Of a stretch of 64,000 bases of DNA, positions 21,561 through 34,307 are shown piece by piece (the stretch's first letter is position 1; each line of letters starts with the position of its first letter). The notes beneath the pieces are model-generated. The model did not search any database, was not told the origin of the DNA, and saw nothing but the letters and a program-made list of their open reading frames with translations. Both the position numbers and the translations under genes were made by a program. The stretch comes from Dendrophyllia cribrosa (Eukaryota > Cnidaria > Anthozoa > Scleractinia > Dendrophylliidae), in the NCBI GenBank assembly GCA_024195265.1, contig JAJLRJ010000005.1, forward strand, positions 13,763,036 through 13,827,035, in the 5' to 3' direction.

Positions 21561-22659
21561 TACTGCTATTAGAGATCCCATTAAGCGGTGTATTGCCAAT
21601 TATAATTGCTCCAAATTGTTTAAAAAAGAAAAACTAAAACTATGAGCTTTATTTTACTATTCACAAGACAGGGTCCGAAGTGATTTCAGGGCCCCATTAC
21701 ATGTAATTAAGGTTCCATACGTACATGTATTACGGGAAAACATCTGGGCCTCGTAACCCTAACCTATTTATCTCCAGACACACAAAAAAATAATATTAAA
21801 CGATGTTTTTTTATGTATGAACGGTCACAAAAATGTGAGAATGCTTCGATATCAGTGGATCCCCTTGGAGAGCGAAAACTACGTAGCGTCGGGTACAAAT
21901 TAAACGTGCAGCTTGCGTATATATGAGTTAAGGCTGTACGCGGGAGGTTGCTAAGCACGAAGAAGCGTATTAAAGACTCTAGCTTCTCGAGTACTTTAAA
22001 AAAAGCAATCCTCCCAAGTGCATCAACACAAAATGGGGCACCGTAAGTACATGTCGCAAAAGACAATGCCATTCTGGGCGATGAACTTGATGTACGCACC
22101 TCTGCGACTTTTACAATTTCTTTTTTAACATATCACGAAGACAATATATCAAAATTGCCGGCAAAACAACTTGCTGCGTAACGTGTAAATGAATGGCGCG
22201 TATTAACCAATCAGAGCGTGCGCTTTCCTTGAGGTATGTTATAAATCCCTTTTTCCTTGTTACCCAGTGTATGACTGATAATAAATGGGCATTTCAAAGG
22301 CTCTGACGTTGAATTTTTCTTTATCGGGCTACAGGAAAGAAACAGTTCGGGCTCCGGGCTCCACAGCAAAAATATCGGGGTTGTCATGTGGCATGCATGT
22401 AGCTGATGATCGTTCTTTATTCATTCCACGTCTCTGTCTCCTGTCACTATCGTGTTCTGTCTGCGGTTACCCTCTTCCTTCCTTATTACATTTAGTAAGT
22501 AAAATGTCGCACATTTTATAAGCCAGGGTTTACGTACATTCCAGCACTGAAATCATTAAACCACATAATTACACATGAGTTCGGCCCTAAAGATTATAGG
22601 AAAAGAGCCAAAATTTGCCGGAATGGATCATGTGTCATGCGATTTTAACTTTTTAGCCT

Positions 22660-22780
22660 GTGGATGAAATTCGCAGATGTGACCATTCAAATGAATGATA
22701 CTGAGCAGTGTTTTCCTGTGGCACTGTTTATTATGCTGTACAAGGTGGTTCTAACTTTTGATTCTGTAGATGAAATTGTA
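22660..22780 (+). repeat. 106-bp dispersed repeat unit, split by a MITE
   Basis: A good unit from GTGGATGAAATTCGCAGATG through TTTATTATGCTGTACAAGGT to TTCTGTAGATGAAATTGTA. It is interrupted at its end by the element at 22781-23038. Confidence 0.8.
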
Positions 22781-23038
22781 CGGGGGGTGACAACTCTAAG
22801 AAGGCCTGTTTCGGGAGAAAAACAAAATTCTTCCGGGAATCTGAAGATTTTGCCGGGAATCGGGAGACTCAAAAAATTTTCGGGGAAACATGAGATAATG
22901 TTGTTAAAATTTCGGGAAGTTTGAAATTTTTGCGAGAATGTCTCCGAAGAAATCGGGAAGATATTCCAAAACTTCGGGACAACTTTCAGTTACACACAGT
23001 ATTGCTCAAACAGCGTTTGTTAGAGTTGTCACCCCCCG
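22781..23038. mobile_element. 258-bp MITE with G6 ends and 5-bp target duplication
   Basis: The left end CGGGGGGTGACAACTCTAA is matched exactly by the inverted right end. TTGTA flanks both sides (22776-22780 and 23039-23043). The interior is rich in CGGGAA phrases and not coding. It sits inside a 106-bp repeat unit, so it is younger than that unit. Confidence 0.88.
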
Positions 23039-23049
23039 TTGTAGGGAAT

Positions 23050-24735
23050 ATTTTAGAAGATATCGAAAATCATGAACCTCTTCATTGAAGTCCTGTTTTC
23101 AGCATAGAAGTATCGGCTTCACTTGTATTTATACGATATATCAGTTTTATAACATTCCGTGCATGCATTCACCTTTCCATTGATACTTCAGAGGATCTAA
23201 CTTAGAAATCGTCACTATTAAGGCTAAATAGGATTCATTATTAGGTTATTCCAGGGCAACGACTTTATTTCTGATCGAAAACTGGGGCCGTTTGATGTCA
23301 CGAAACGGGTTTACCACCATTTCAGAATTGCTTTAATACAATCTAGTCTCCGATTTAAACAAACTAAAGAAACCTCGTGAGGCTTACTGGCGGTTTCTTT
23401 CAGTTTTATTTTTTACTTGGAGATAAGTTAAAATTTCTAATAATCGGAAATTGCCTATTACGAAAAAATATAAATCCCGTTAAGCCATAAAATGAGACGG
23501 ATAAATCGTATAAAAAAGACCTGCACCTTAAATGGACCGTTCTAGCGTGTCTAGTTTGGATATCTTAGCCTTTGTAAATGACATTTTTGTTCCTGTTCAT
23601 GACTTCACATACAATTACCCCAGGCTGGCGTTCAACCTTCTCCTCTAAAGCTTAGTAGCCCCGCCTTCCTGCTGAGCGCTTTTGACGCCGCTTGGAAAAG
23701 AGGCTCGGTTTCAATTCGCGCAAACGGGCTGCAAAAAAAGTAATGGAAACACCGACGTGAACAACAAAGAAGAAGCTAGTAAATTAGACAATAGAGATAA
23801 AACAACGGAAACAGCGAGAAAAACCTATCTCCCGCTGCACAATTCCATTTACATCTAAAATATGTAGCTTACAGGCTAATCTAATTTGCGTAGTTCGTGA
23901 TAAAACGCAACACATCTTAATTTCTCGACAGGTATAAGATGGACGGTCGTGGCTATGTGCGCCTGACCGCAAACGGGGTATTTGTACAGTAGTTTTATCC
24001 CTTAATCATACAGGGAACCACTTAGTCAGTCTCGGCGTGTGGTATCATCATAAAAGAAATGAAATAAGACCACAGAACGCCTCCGAAATCCTGAAAATCC
24101 CTTTACTGGATATAAAATTAAGGACTGCGAAAATCCGATGAAGAATGTCATGTTTATGACTGAGTTGTTCCGAACGGTCTAGATGTGATTGCATAAGAAT
24201 TTATACTCCAAAAGAATGCGTAATTAAGAAAAGAAAGAACTTCAGTGACCCATAATATTGAATTTATCATTTTTGAGATTCAAGCAGTATAACTTTATGT
24301 TACTGTGTCGAATGTGTTGTTTGATTGTTGTTTTGCATAATACTTAGGAGTTTTCCTTCTCCGATTTAATAACTTCCGTTTGTAATAAACTATCCCACAC
24401 ATCGCCAAAGAAATTCGCAGTTAGGCAGACTGGCCTAAACGGATTTGAAAGCCTACGGCCTAGTGACTGGTTTTAGTTCCAGCTGCTAAGAAAAACACTA
24501 TACTCCAACCAGCCCATGATGCACTTTGGGCTTTGATATCTGTTAGCTATTGTTACATGTACGTGCAATAAGTTTGTTGCATTAACTAATCAGTCAGACG
24601 ACACCAATAACCTCGAACAGTCAACAAGCTCGTATTGTCGCTGCTCATTGTATTTGAAACAATTCAAAAAAGGTGCACTTCTCATTGAGTCAAAACAACT
24701 TGGCGAGTGTTGAAGGTTTTTAGCATACAGCACAC
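23050..24735. other. Non-coding stretch upstream of the VWC-like gene
   Basis: No ORF or repeat boundary could be supported. A TATA-like GAGGTATAAGTGG sits near 24740, about 100 bp before the predicted start codon. It could be part of the promoter of the gene below, but this is not established. Confidence 0.35.
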
Positions 24736-24840
24736 AGTGAGGTATAAGTGGGACCATTTGAAGATTTATTGCCAGAATTGAATACCATTGAAACTTTGCT
24801 TTCCTTCAGGTTAAAACTTCAAAGATTTTCCAAGAAAACC

Positions 24841-27800
24841 ATGCATATCTTGACACTTCAGATCCTTGTGTTGCTTCTTACGACGTTTGATAGACAATGT
24901 TCAGGTGAGGGAAAATGTATTTTCTTAATTTCTTAGGTAGGTAGGGTTTCCTGCCTAACTGCAGGCCCCAGTTCTTTTATTTTCTAAGCGGACTATGCCC
25001 TTTCTTCCCATTTGACAATTGTGCAATAGTCTTGAAAAACAATTTGACTAAATCATATGACAAAAGGTTAAGGTCGATAACAACTTAAGTGAAATAAAAG
25101 GCAATGTAAAAACTAGCTTAGAACGGAACCTAGAAATACATGAAGTACATATTTTGTTGACGTTTTCTGCATGACGTGCACGGCAGCGCACCTGGCGTTC
25201 CTCAATAAAAACAGGGAATAGTCGATGGAGAGATTTTGTCATTAAACTCAGCCATTTGAGAATTTAAGTAAGATAATTTTTAAGGCACGACAAAGGAAAA
25301 TAAATCGAACTATCAAGAAAAGTCAATGTGCCAAATTTCTGCACGCCCACATGAAAAACTTAGACAAAAAACGTCGAGTCAAGCTTAGAAATTTTATCTT
25401 CTTGTCTAGAAAGACCGGGACGATAGCCATTTTGATTTATAGACGGTAACTGTCTTAGCTTACATGTGATGCGTGCAAAACCATCATCACGCAGAAATTA
25501 GCCGTATAGAAAGCATCTATTTTAACGGGAAACGTCATCCTTGTTGCTAGTTGAAGAAAAGCTAGGGACACTTCAAGGAAACTAGAGGTTTGGTGTTTCT
25601 TGATCACGTTTCACTGCAGGGAAGCCTTAGGTTCGCACGAAAAGAGGAAAATTTTGTTTTGGAACGTTCTTTGCTTCTTGTGATCCGCTGTAATTCTTAG
25701 TGTTGTTCACTTACTATATTTTTTCCGATTGCACACACTGAAGTTAAATTATGATTATTAAATTTATGACATTGACGACGCCCCCGTACATTACATCAAT
25801 AGTTAAGACATATTTTGATGACACCCCTTTAAAAACCAACAATAATAACAACAAGTCAGTATGTTTCTGCGAGTGACCATGCCCCATAAGATATAAAACG
25901 GAATGTTTCATGCTTCGATAATCAGCTTACTGAGTAAACCGATATCATACAATGTCTCGAACGCCAGTTTATTCAAAATGCAAGGCCATTGGAAGACTAT
26001 GAGGAATGCCAATTCAATTGCTTGTCGCCAGATGACAATTTGTATAGCATCGTTCCAGACGGCAAGCGCAACGCAGATCAGTCTAGCATCACGCCCCCTC
26101 CTCTTGAAAGCTTTTTGCTATCCACTTGTCCGTTTTCAAGAAAACGTTTCTTAATACGAACATTTCAGACAGGCCTGAACTGAACAAGTATTACACGTAA
26201 TTGTCTAATTTTAATTTATCAAGCCTTTCACGTTTTTAGACTGAACATTAATAGAAAATAAACGTTTGTCATGTCCTACTCTTTCGTCCTTCTTCGCGCT
26301 TTAAGGAAAATGTTTGAATTTGGACGATTGACAAAGGTTGTCACATGTGACATTCTTTGAAGTTTATTTCGTTTCATTGACAGGCGCATTGCTCAACATT
26401 GCAAGGTCTCACTTTCCGGCATTTGACAGCCAAGTGCTTCGTCCCAGGAGCACTTGCTTGATTGGTAGGAATGAATACAACCGACTCACTGCAAGCGAAA
26501 ACTTGTGCTTTGACTAAAAAATGGCAACAAAAGACGTGTCTAGAAAACTGAAAACCTTATCATCGAGAAAACTTGCTCAGACGGAAGTAAAAGTGATGCA
26601 ACTGAAAGAGTAAAAAAAAAAACACAAAACGACAGCTATGCACGACATCATTGTCTTGAAATCCTTTCAAAAGTACGAACGTTTGCGGAAAAGTCTGATC
26701 ATGATGCAGCGATATAAACTAAAAAACCGCTACGAAATCTAACGTGATTCATGTCTTTAAAGGGCGTTCAGCTTTTTTCAATCTTCTTTAGAGAGATGAC
26801 TCCGCCGATATTAGCCGAAGCTTAAAGTTTAAATGCTGTTCTTCCTCTAAGTTCTTCCTTCTCGCGGTATTATTATTATAAAGACTTCGCGCCTATCTTC
26901 TAGAACTGAACTCGAAAAGAACAAATTGTTTTAACATAATTATAACGAAATCGTAATTTGCTTGTTAATTTTTCTCATTTCAGTGATTGCCAGGAGTTTA
27001 TCGCAAGGCACAAGTTCAAAAGGTGATGCCTGACACCTTTAAGTGTTTGTCATTATAGAAACAAGAATTCCGCTAAACGGTTTTCCTTCTTGTAAAGATG
27101 CTAACAAAGTATGCAATGAATTTTGTTTTTTCATCATTAGATGTGACCAGCTGTGTTATCAAGGGAGATCGCAACCGGCACCCCATTAATTCCTATTTCA
27201 TTACAAGCGACTGTACTTCGCAGTGCTATTGTAGCATAGGAGGGGTAGTTAGTTGTATGGAACTTTGTCCGCAAGCGCCACCTCTTCAGTGTCCCCCCGG
27301 ATCAGAGCTTCATGAAGACGAGGTTTCAGCTGGTTTAGGAGGGACTCGTTGCTCATGCAAAACAAAATACTGCGTTCCACCTAAAGGTACCTTTTCTCTT
27401 AATGAAAAATGAAAACCTACTTCTTTCATTTCTTCGGTTTCCAAGAGAGCGTAGAAAAGTAAATCTAGTAACATTTAGCGCTTTTTAATTTGCTATAAAT
27501 TGGAAGACGTAAAAGCACGAGCATGCGGTTAAAATAATCCCTTTGCGTGTTTTTACTTTTTCGTTTGTTTGCCAACAAATTATTCTGGACCGCCCCGGTC
27601 GTTCAAAAAAACGAATTATAAATCGCTTCCTGAGCCAGTGACTTAACGTTAATCAAGTGGTGGAGGTTTTTTTTTGCGTGCCACTTGATTTCGCGGTACT
27701 TTCTTTGTACATATTTGTAACCTTGTTAATCTCCGAAAGCTTTCGCCATCTGATACATTGTAAATTGCAGTGAAACGGATATTGTGTGCTTACAAAAGCA

Positions 27801-30800
27801 TGGTATAATAAGTCCCAAAGTAAATACACAGACACCGCGCTTATTATCCACTTGTGACATAAGTGTGCATGGCGTTAGCACGGTTAGGAAATATCCCATT
27901 TATTTAATGTTAGAGGAAGTTAAACCTTAAGTCAAGAAAAACGATTCGACATTTTGATTCTTTAAGTGTACGAGTTTAAACGAACGTCGGTATTAAGTAC
28001 TATTTCAGTGTGTCGTGTTATAATTTCGAATATGGGCCACTATTAAGGGGTTAGGGGTGTTAGCAACACCAGTTAAGCTCAGAATAAGTGTTTAAGAAAC
28101 GAGGATATTGGATATGTACAGTAACAGGGCCGGCGCTTTTTTGAGCAGACGGTGATCTTTCCTATAATCCTCTTGACTTAAGAAGCCGCAAAGAGAGTTG
28201 CTTGTGATTCTACCTGTAATTCGAAAGCAGGAAATCATGAAGGCCGCACTGACTGAAAGCAGCACGTCACGTGATGGACAAATCAGAAATATTCTACAGT
28301 TTATTATCTTTCGATTACGAACATTCGAGGTCACGAGTTAGTATCAACCGCACAAACCCTTATATTAGAATTAATTTCTTCCTCTTTTTTTCGCTTAAGT
28401 GCCTCCGTACACAGATGCTAATTATATTTAAAACATGGAAACAACTGAAGTGTGCGGCGGTACCATTCGCTAGAGAGACACTGTCCCGTCGAAATAACGA
28501 AATTGTGTTGACTTAATTTCCATGTTATATCAATGTTATATCAATGTTATTTCCATGTTATATCGTCAAATGCCCCAAAATATACAACAGAATTGGATAG
28601 AAAGATTCTATAGAGCAAAACAGAAGCAGTAGTTTGGAGATAAAGTGCAGGATTGCAAGGATGGAAGTGGATAATAGTTCATTTAATTTGATTTCTTGAC
28701 AGGCGGTCAAGAAATCAAAATTGCCATTGTTGTATAATTTTGACTTTCTTAGCTATTATTTTGACTCTTTGGTTACTACATGTATTTCTTTGCTTTCTCG
28801 TCTTTTGGCGGTTTTTTCTCTTCAAGATAGCAAAGCTAGCTCCTGGCCGTAATCATGAACACACTACTCCCCCCATAGGGGCTTTGTCACCATTCAGTAG
28901 TATTACTTTAAAAAGCCCAAAAGACATATTTATATCAGTAGAAACCCAAACATGATGGTCCAATTTTGTTTACAACTAATCTACTAATGCCCTAAAAGTA
29001 AAATAAAGTATCTTGGGCTGCAGATGGCCATGATGGAAAAGGATTACAACTTGAAAAAAATTGGGCCATTTTATCGCCTTGCTAAAAGTTTGATTATGGT
29101 GTATCCTTTCTTTGAAAATTCACTTGATATCTCCTTTTGGTGTTCTGTTAGCATTTTGTGTTTAACAACGGTACTTAGTGTTGATTTGGGGCAGTTTTGA
29201 CCCAAACACGTCAGCCAATCCCCGCTACTGTAAGAGCTGAAAATCTGTTGTATCATGCAATCATCCATTGTGTTTTGAAGCCTGGGTGCTTCCTGATAGG
29301 ATTATAGCAATTCGAAAGGCTTCAACTCGTTAAACGAAGCACTAAACACTGACCTTTTAGCCTGAATTTCTGCTGGAGAAGTTCAGCCTACTGACCTTTA
29401 CTAACGTGTATGATTTACAATAGGATTTTCATTTGTGCTCGTGAGATTAACAATTGTACTAACCGTATTAAAGCTGCTCCTAAGTCGGTAAGCCCACCCA
29501 TCTTGGCATTATAGCTTTAGTTTATCTGGCACGAAAATTAAAACAAGGAGTTTTTTTTACCCGTGGCGACACTCTGCACCAAAATGTGGGGTATTAGCTG
29601 TTATATACATCACGGTATCTTTATTGAGAACTACTCAGATATCTCTGAGAATTAAGACGGTCGGAAACATTTAACCAATCGTTTCTGTGGAATATCTCTT
29701 CGGAAGTCTTCAAAATGCGTAATTATAAGTTAGATCAAAAGCTGGAGTTTTCTTTAATGAAATGTCGCCTTAAACTTTCTTGACATCGGAAAATTTTATG
29801 CCTTTTGTTTACGGAGTACGAAATAGAGTCCGCTAGGAATTTCGGAAACGAGAAAGTAGCTAGTCAATTCGGGGGATAAGATAATTTTCGCTAAAATTTT
29901 CTGCCGTTGAAATAAGAAAAGATGTATTGGTTTTCACATAGTCCCCTTAAAAGTCACTAAAATAATAAAGAAAAAAAATGGTAGAACGTCATTCCAAGCG
30001 TTTTTCTAAACATTCTTTCTTGAGTGTCTCCAAGGAAAGAGGCGCTACTGAATGGTTGCATCCTGTCTAAACACAACACTTGGAGTACAAAGCCTTGTTT
30101 TGAACCATGTACCATGAACCATGAATGATTTAAATACGTCTGTTATTTGACTGACACTCTTAAACATCGGTGTTGTTTGAAACATAATGAGATCGATTTA
30201 GTAAATATTTTGAACGCAGGAGCCTACTAAAAAATAATAAGATTGAGAAAGAAGCACGTTCGCTATAACCTATTGGCCTATAGTCTTGAAAAGCACGCAC
30301 GCAAATTGTTTTTCCTCCGTGTCAATGAGAATTTATAACTAATACCAACAATTGCCCAAAAATGTCTCTCTTCTACGTCCGATTGTTAACAAAGAGCCAT
30401 GGCCATAAGTGCTATCCTTACAGAGCTACTAAGAATATTTTTCACTATTCTTTTTTTTTCCGCGGACCATCAAGAATGAAATTCCCTTCCAGTTGAAATC
30501 GTAAATCCAGACTCGGGTGACATTTTTATCCCAGTTATGTAGTAATAAATCCAAAAAATGCTAAATGCGAAAAGGACGGCCGAAAAAAAATCGTTTCCCC
30601 GTGATCGGATTGAAAAATGGTTTGGACAGGTTACTGAATACATTATTTCCTTTCGAAAGTGCAAAAAAATACGAAATTTAAAAATCTGATCGAAGTGGCA
30701 CTTTAAGGTGTATCCATTCCCGTGCAATCCATTGAACAGTATTTTCCCATTGTTATGTTTGTTTTACAATTAAATCATCGAAATGTGGAAGTTTTTTAAG

Positions 30801-32188
30801 TTGATTCTGCTTCTCTCCTCTTCAATATCTAACATGCGTTTTATTCTGTTCTGTAGTTGTTTGTTATGGATCCGACAACAACGAAAAATACAAAGTCGGC
30901 GAGACATTCACTTTGGGCAACTGCTCAAAGACCTGCAGATGCAATGAAAACGGAGAAATATCATGTATGCCCATGTGTTCCAAGAGAAAATGTGGTAAGG
31001 GAAAGCGGCTAAGAGGAAACGGCGTCCTGATTGCAGTGGGAGAAAAAAAAGGATGCTCGTGCGAGATACAGGAATGTGTCCCAGGTATGCCCATTTTACG
31101 CCATCGGCTCAACTCTCGTGTTAGCACAGCACAGCTGTTGTACTTGCAATGCATGCGCAGTACGCGCCAAAATGGTGCGAGAAAATTGGGTCAACTTTCC
31201 ACTTTAAACGAGTTTTTTACGTGAATTATCAATGCAGAAGTTAGTAACTGTTAGTTATCATTTTTTTATCTTACGACCTTCACGAATATAAATGCTTCTT
31301 TATAACATTTTGAACATACAAAGCAAAACAAACCGGAAGTGGTTTCAATGTGGGATAAAGGCCACCAAAACTACAGAAGTTTAGTTTATTGCCTCAATTA
31401 AGCATTGCGTTTGCTACTTAACTTTGCTACAGTTATTATGTAGCCCGCGTCAAGCGCGGGAAAACGCATGTCAGCAAGTCACGATTGGTTTTGGTTTTAC
31501 TTCTGATTGGTCGAGAAAGTGCCGCGAGATTTTTTAGCCAATCACAAAGCGTAGAAATGCAAAACCAAAGCAATCACGAATTTCTTTCGACACTTACTTG
31601 AAAACCACTTTACTTGCATCACCTTGGCATGCGCTCTCTTCTTTTCTAATACTATTATCACTTTCTAGTTCCCAAAAAGTTTTGCCGTGTAGACGGTCGA
31701 CGATTCAAGCCAGGTCGCGTGTTTATAACCAAAGACTGCAGGCTCAAGTGCCGTTGCAAGAAGAATGGGAAATCACGTTGCGCGCCTCTATGTAAGACGC
31801 AACAAAACATTCCCGTGTGTGGACGGGACGAAAGACTCGGAGACGTTCTTGAATTGTTTGCTGGTGGACGATGCTCGTGTGAAAACAAGAAATGTTTACC
31901 CAGCTTAAGTAAGTTTGTATGGTTATTTATTGATTGATCATGAAGAATACCAATTGACCTTTTTTTAGTTGTGTGCTAAGTACCCTGGCCTTTGAGAGAA
32001 AGTTAGGCTAGAATTGACTTGGTTTTGATACAATCCTATCTGCTTTTGATATGTAAAACATGTTCAACAAAAAACTAGTTTGCATAAGAACAACATGATT
32101 TCGGGTATAAATTTTCTTCCGTTTTACTTTATTTCAAGGAAACAACTGCACAGAAAATAAAGTGAATGGTCTTGAACGAAAGCATTAA
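24841..32188 (+). CDS. Secreted protein with three 10-cysteine VWC-like domains (six exons)
   Basis: CDS exons: 24841-24904, 26984-27022, 27141-27386, 30857-31084, 31669-31908, 32139-32188; 867 nt, 288 residues. Every intron has GT-AG ends and is phase 1, typical of shuffled extracellular modules. Exon 1 encodes a signal peptide (MHILTLQILVLLLTTF) with ATG context AAAACCATGC; an in-frame ATG at 24748 would add 31 residues before it. Exons 3, 4 and 5 each encode one domain with C-x3-C-x-C, a glycine turn, then C...C...C and a closing C-x-C-x4-C followed by (V/L)P. Ten cysteines per domain suggest five disulphides. The pattern resembles von Willebrand factor type C modules found in extracellular matrix and BMP-binding proteins. 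No transmembrane segment is seen, so it is probably secreted. The specific function is unknown. Confidence 0.75.
27141..27386 (+). CDS. Exon 3: first VWC-like domain
   Basis: 82 codons, acceptor TCATCATTAG and donor AAAG-GTACC. Cysteines appear as SCVIKG, DCTSQCYCSIGG, SCMELCP, QCPPG and RCSCKTKYCVPP. This domain has a longer spacer before the last cysteine group than domain 2. Confidence 0.75.
28478..28870 (+). repeat. Repeat family A, copy 2 (in intron 3 of the VWC-like gene)
   Basis: Begins CACTGTCCCGTCGAAATAAC and contains the GATTCTATAGAGCAAAACAG, GATAAAGTGCAGGATTGCAA and CTCCTGGCCGTAATCATGAA blocks. An internal short tandem of 'CCATGTTATATCAATGTTAT' is present near the left end. Confidence 0.78.
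28871..29240 (+). repeat. Repeat family B, diverged copy
   Basis: Shares phrases with 47378-47766: ACTTTAAAAAGCC, GGTCCA-TTTTGTT, CTTGGGCTGCAGATGGCCA, ATTACAACTTGAAAA, TTTTGACC-AAACAC. Here it directly follows family A, just as it is nested in family A at 47 kb. Confidence 0.65.
30857..31084 (+). CDS. Exon 4: second VWC-like domain
   Basis: 76 codons, acceptor TTCTGTAG and donor CCAG-GTATG. The order is VVCYGSDN, then NCSKTCRCNENGEISCMPMC, then CGKGKR and GCSCEIQECVPG. A glycine after C-x-C and the final CVP match exon 3. Confidence 0.78.
31440..31612. repeat. CCAAT-rich MITE family, partial copy (intron 4)
   Basis: Contains CGTCAAGCGCGGGAAAACGC, CGATTGGTTTTGGTTTTACT, TAGCCAATCACAAAGCGTAG and ends CTTGAAAACCACTTTA, matching the right-hand two-thirds of the element at 60765-61015. 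Confidence 0.7.
31669..31908 (+). CDS. Exon 5: third VWC-like domain
   Basis: 80 codons, acceptor CACTTTCTAG and a strong donor GTAAGT at 31909. Residues FCRVDGRRFKPG, DCRLKCRCKKNGKSRC, APLC, VCGRD and RCSCENKKCLP. It is more basic than the other two domains. If the donor is skipped, the frame ends 10 codons later at TGA (31938-31940). Confidence 0.75.
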
Positions 32189-32194
32189 AGAGGT

Positions 32195-34300
32195 AGGACG
32201 TTCTTTCAGGCCGTTGTAAATGAGGTTTTTAAGTGAAGGAATATACATTTGGGGCAAGAAGACATGGCAGTTGCAGAGAGTTGGCCTTTCTGGGGAGGTG
32301 GTTGCTAATGAATTACTGCTAGTGATAGTACAGTTAAACATGTACTAACAGTCATCTCTCTACAACGGCCAGAAAATTCTGTCCACTATTGCGTTGAGGT
32401 TCGACTGTAGTTGTTCCATAACATTGCCGATGGTCATGATCCATAGCATACATTGCAACCATTGTCGTTTAAGTCCCGACTCATCGCTGCCAGTGTGTTG
32501 CACACTGTTCAAGCTGCCAATCAACTTCGTTCGCCACAGTTGAAAATCGTTGATGTTGTGACGCGACGTCTTCATTCTACCAGCAATGAACCAACTACTG
32601 ATTATCACTGATTATCACTGATTTCTCCTACATCCGAATAGATCGATAGTTACATTCCAATATCTTGCCCCAAGAATCTCCAGGGGTCCATTTTTATTAA
32701 ACTCGTGAATACGCGAAGCGTTGAACAAGTTTTCGCATTTGGGTAGGAATTTCACTCGATCGCTCCGGCGTTCGATCGGCCGTAAACATTGAAGAAAAAA
32801 TCTGCAAAGGACCGCAAACTGCAATTTTTTCTTCTATTTCTATATATTTTGGGACCGTAGGTCTTTACAGATTCGATATGCTGTGTTTTCTTTTATCATG
32901 GTTTTGTCCATGCGTTTTAATGTTTACATTGGCTTGTTCATGTACATTTTTCTTTGCGAGACACCATTGTGACATTTTGGAACTACTTGTTCCCCGCAAC
33001 ACGTGATGTGGCACGCGGGATGCGGGTGTCAAGTTGGTTCCAAGGTACGGAATTTGATATGATGAACGGGTCATTGTGTAATCTATTTACGACTGTATTC
33101 TTGCAGTCGTTTTTAGCTGACGAGCTCCAATCAGAGCGAAACAGCTGTTCGCGGTTGCTACCCTGCGTTATCGGTTCCTGTCGTATTGGTGTCTAGCAAA
33201 GTTAACTTTTTTACGTAGTCAGATCAGCCTTGCAGTTCATTGTTATGTAAACATTGAGCCCGCGATATGCAAAGGTCACCTGCCTAACCAAAAGGGACGG
33301 TGTTGGAGGGAGGGGAGGTTGGGGAGTTGGCCATAGGGGTGGGGGTGGGGGTCGGTGGAGCTAAACGTCTATAAGAGTGGAGGGACTGTAGGTGTGCAGA
33401 ATCTTATATTTAGAGCGTTTCGTCTTCACGAGTTTGCTCATAGGAACCTTTGGTTACATCAGTCTGTGACCGTTTAGAAAGGCACTTTGACAACACAACA
33501 CGATGACACGGAATCAAAACCAAATTCGATGAGTGAATAGATATTAGCAAAATGTTCAAGCCAAGTAAGGGCAAGATTTATTTTATTCATGATGTTTCTC
33601 TCTCTTTTTCAGGAACAGTGCACAACCAATGACGAATTAACAAGTGCCATACCGGACCAGCAATATACATCATGCAGTCAGCAAAAGCGTTATCAGTCAT
33701 TTTCATGACACATTTGCACTTAGTATCACTGGTATAATACAACTTTTGCTTAAAACAGCGCTCCTGGAGGACATCTTGTACATAAATACAAAAACAACAC
33801 CAGGAACTACAGAGAGACATATAAGCGTCTTTTCGACAATGTTGCTATTAATATGAATCAGCTTTCAGTGGTTCTTTAATTGAAGAAAAACCTGGTCCCG
33901 AACATTTTTAAACGCGAATGGCAGAGACAAAGAGGAACTGGGAGATAACCTCTATAAAAAAAAAAATGATTTAAAAAGAACATTGTTTCGCGAGGATATT
34001 CGCAGGGACTATATAAGGTCTTGTCGTTTACAGTTTATCTGACATTCTTTTGCATGCAAAACAAAACAAAACAAAAATATATGTATAAAAACAGTTTCTT
34101 ACTATGAAAATTACCATCTCTTTCAAATCTTCATATATTCAGTTTTCTACGTATTTTTCTACGTTTTTCTACGGTATTTTTCCAGATAATTTGGAATCTT
34201 ATTTTCGAATCTTGTTCGCTTTTTAAGAAGACAGCGAAGACAACAATTCCAGACCGAACTTCAATCGTTACATATGATCGTGTAAGGTAATGATCGCGCC
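32195..34300. other. Downstream of the VWC-like gene; no clear gene
   Basis: Short open stretches on both strands, none with convincing splice signals or family features. A possible alternative last exon of the VWC-like gene lies at 33613-33632 (acceptor CTCTTTTTCAG, in-frame TGA after six codons). A G-rich (GGGGGT)n stretch occurs near 33330. Confidence 0.4.
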
Positions 34301-34307
34301 AAGGTAC

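Noticed and set aside
21764..22099. 111-codon minus-strand ORF
   Set aside because: No domain or splice context; composition is compatible with chance, and the region looks repeat-derived.
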